Source: a bacterium (GTDB taxonomy: Bacteria > Patescibacteriota > Patescibacteriia > Buchananbacterales > UBA6539). Taken from it: a stretch of DNA of 6,542 nt. Under the pieces are notes generated by a model. The model did not search any database. It saw only the letters and a program-made list of their open reading frames with translations, and had not been told where the DNA came from. The position numbers and the translations under genes were made by a program. This document shows, piece after piece, positions 6,207-6,542 of this stretch. Location of the stretch: the NCBI GenBank assembly GCA_023246815.1, contig JAHFHR010000040.1, positions 1 to 6,542 of the forward strand, written 5' to 3'. Position 1 is the first letter of the stretch; each line of letters opens with the position of its first letter.

Positions 6207-6216
6207 ATTGTAGCAC
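6207..6216 (-). promoter_or_regulatory. Extended -10 promoter for the dehydratase-cutA pair
   Basis: Read on the minus strand, TGTGC precedes TACAAT (hexamer 6212-6207, 5 of 6 to TATAAT), which fits an extended -10 element (TRTGn). No good -35 sits at 16-18 bp; TTGTCA at 6241-6236 is 23 bp away. Transcription would start near 6200, about 3 nt before the ATG at 6197, so the message would be essentially leaderless. The element begins right after the T-run of the preceding terminator. Confidence 0.55.
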
Positions 6217-6271
6217 AAAAAAAATCACCCCGCTGTGACAACGTTGTCCAGCGGGGATCAAACGGGGTGAT
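6217..6271 (-). terminator. Intrinsic (Rho-independent) terminator of the zinc-ribbon gene
   Basis: On the minus strand a GC-rich hairpin ends in eight T (6224-6217). Inner stem: 8 bp, CCCCGCTG (6228-6235) with CAGCGGGG (6249-6256), extended by the palindrome GACAACGTTGTC (6237-6248) with one unpaired base at 6236. Alternative outer stem: 9 bp, ATCACCCCG (6224-6232) with CGGGGTGAT (6263-6271), which abuts the T-run directly and shares 6228-6232 with the inner stem. It begins 18 nt after the stop at 6290. No T-run follows on the plus strand, so it acts only on minus-strand transcripts. Confidence 0.85.
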
Positions 6272-6289
6272 TGTGGCTTAACGGATCGA

Positions 6290-6542
6290 TCAGAGACCCG
6301 TCTGCGCTCGGTAGGCCAGCGTCGCCGCATGTTGTGCTATGGTAGTCCTGGCTTCTGATTCTTTGTTTCTCAGGATTTCCCAATGCCTTATGGCGACTTG
6401 AAGACGGTCGGCCTCGCCTAACAGTTCTGTTTCGTGGACGGAGAGACCGCACCGTCCACACTTTACCCATTGTGCCGACTCAGCACTCCCTCCTGAGTCT
6501 CGTACCAACTCTCCTCCACATGAAGGACAGTTTTTGTTAATC
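6290..6542 (-). CDS. Small zinc-ribbon protein of unknown function, 5' end at window edge
   Basis: The minus-strand frame from the right edge to the TGA at 6290-6292 encodes about 83 visible residues starting INKNCPSCGGEL. Two Cys pairs, CPSC and CGRC, separated by 19 residues, form a typical zinc ribbon. The rest, from about HETELLGEADRLQ to the end at AQTGL, is charged and probably helical. The codon before the first Ile ends in G at 6542; an ATG there would give MINKNCPSCGG, a natural start, so I infer that only two bases of the gene are missing. I do not recognise a family beyond the ribbon. Such short ribbon proteins may bind nucleic acid or partner proteins, but nothing here decides that. 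The gene stops 18 nt before a strong terminator, which supports it being real. A later in-frame TTG at 6508 would lose the first Cys pair. Confidence 0.65.
   Translation of the reverse strand, partial: INKNCPSCGGELVRDSGGSAESAQWVKCGRCGLSVHETELLGEADRLQVAIRHWEILRNKESEARTTIAQHAATLAYRAQTGL

Noticed and set aside
6258..6470. Minus-strand open frame of 70 codons starting with ATG at 6470
   Set aside because: It is in another frame of the zinc-ribbon gene, shows no recognisable motif, and runs into the terminator stem; the frame with two CxxC pairs ending at 6290 explains the region better.

Overview
The window reads as bacterial, standard genetic code (several genes end in TGA and none uses TGA internally), compactly packed, with few clear Shine-Dalgarno sites. 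The gene mix is a subtilase with 51-residue FG-GAP-like repeats, a GtrA protein, a GT2/DUF2304 pair, very short genes and promoters almost touching the start codon. That mix resembles genomes of the Candidate Phyla Radiation (Patescibacteria, Parcubacteria-like). This is an inference from gene style, not from a marker gene. Use of TGA as stop argues against the recoded Gracilibacteria/Absconditabacteria.

Layout. Positions 1-2011 hold the 3' part of a secreted serine protease gene; its start lies off the left edge. It carries a complete S8 catalytic domain and a C-terminal six-unit repeat region with an exact 51-residue period. A GtrA-like four-helix membrane protein follows after 19 bp (2031-2465). 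A promoter at about 2479-2507 then drives a tight run of surface-glycan genes: an extended SDR related to UDP-glucuronate decarboxylases but lacking key residues (2522-3556), a DPM1-like GT2 glycosyltransferase overlapping it by 4 nt (3553-4227), a DUF2304 membrane protein (4233-4571), and a WbbL-like GT2 glycosyltransferase (about 4579-5628).

The minus strand, read from the right edge, carries a small zinc-ribbon protein cut by the edge (6542-6290), a strong intrinsic terminator (about 6271-6217), an extended -10 promoter directly behind the terminator's T-run, a minimal pterin-4a-carbinolamine dehydratase (6197-5949) and CutA (5941-5615). cutA converges on, and overlaps by 14 bp, the last glycosyltransferase gene.

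How the genes work together. The plus-strand genes look like a polyprenyl-linked glycosylation module: sugar-nucleotide modification (SDR), lipid-linked sugar formation at the membrane (DPM1-like GT2 with DUF2304 as possible anchor), flipping (GtrA), and a further sugar transfer (WbbL-like GT2). They sit next to a large secreted repeat protein that may belong to the same cell surface. The minus-strand genes are small housekeeping or accessory functions. No mobile element, CRISPR array, tRNA, rRNA or defence system was seen. The most notable points are the altered active site of the SDR, the exact 51-residue repeat, the possible split Gtr-type system, and the near-leaderless promoters.
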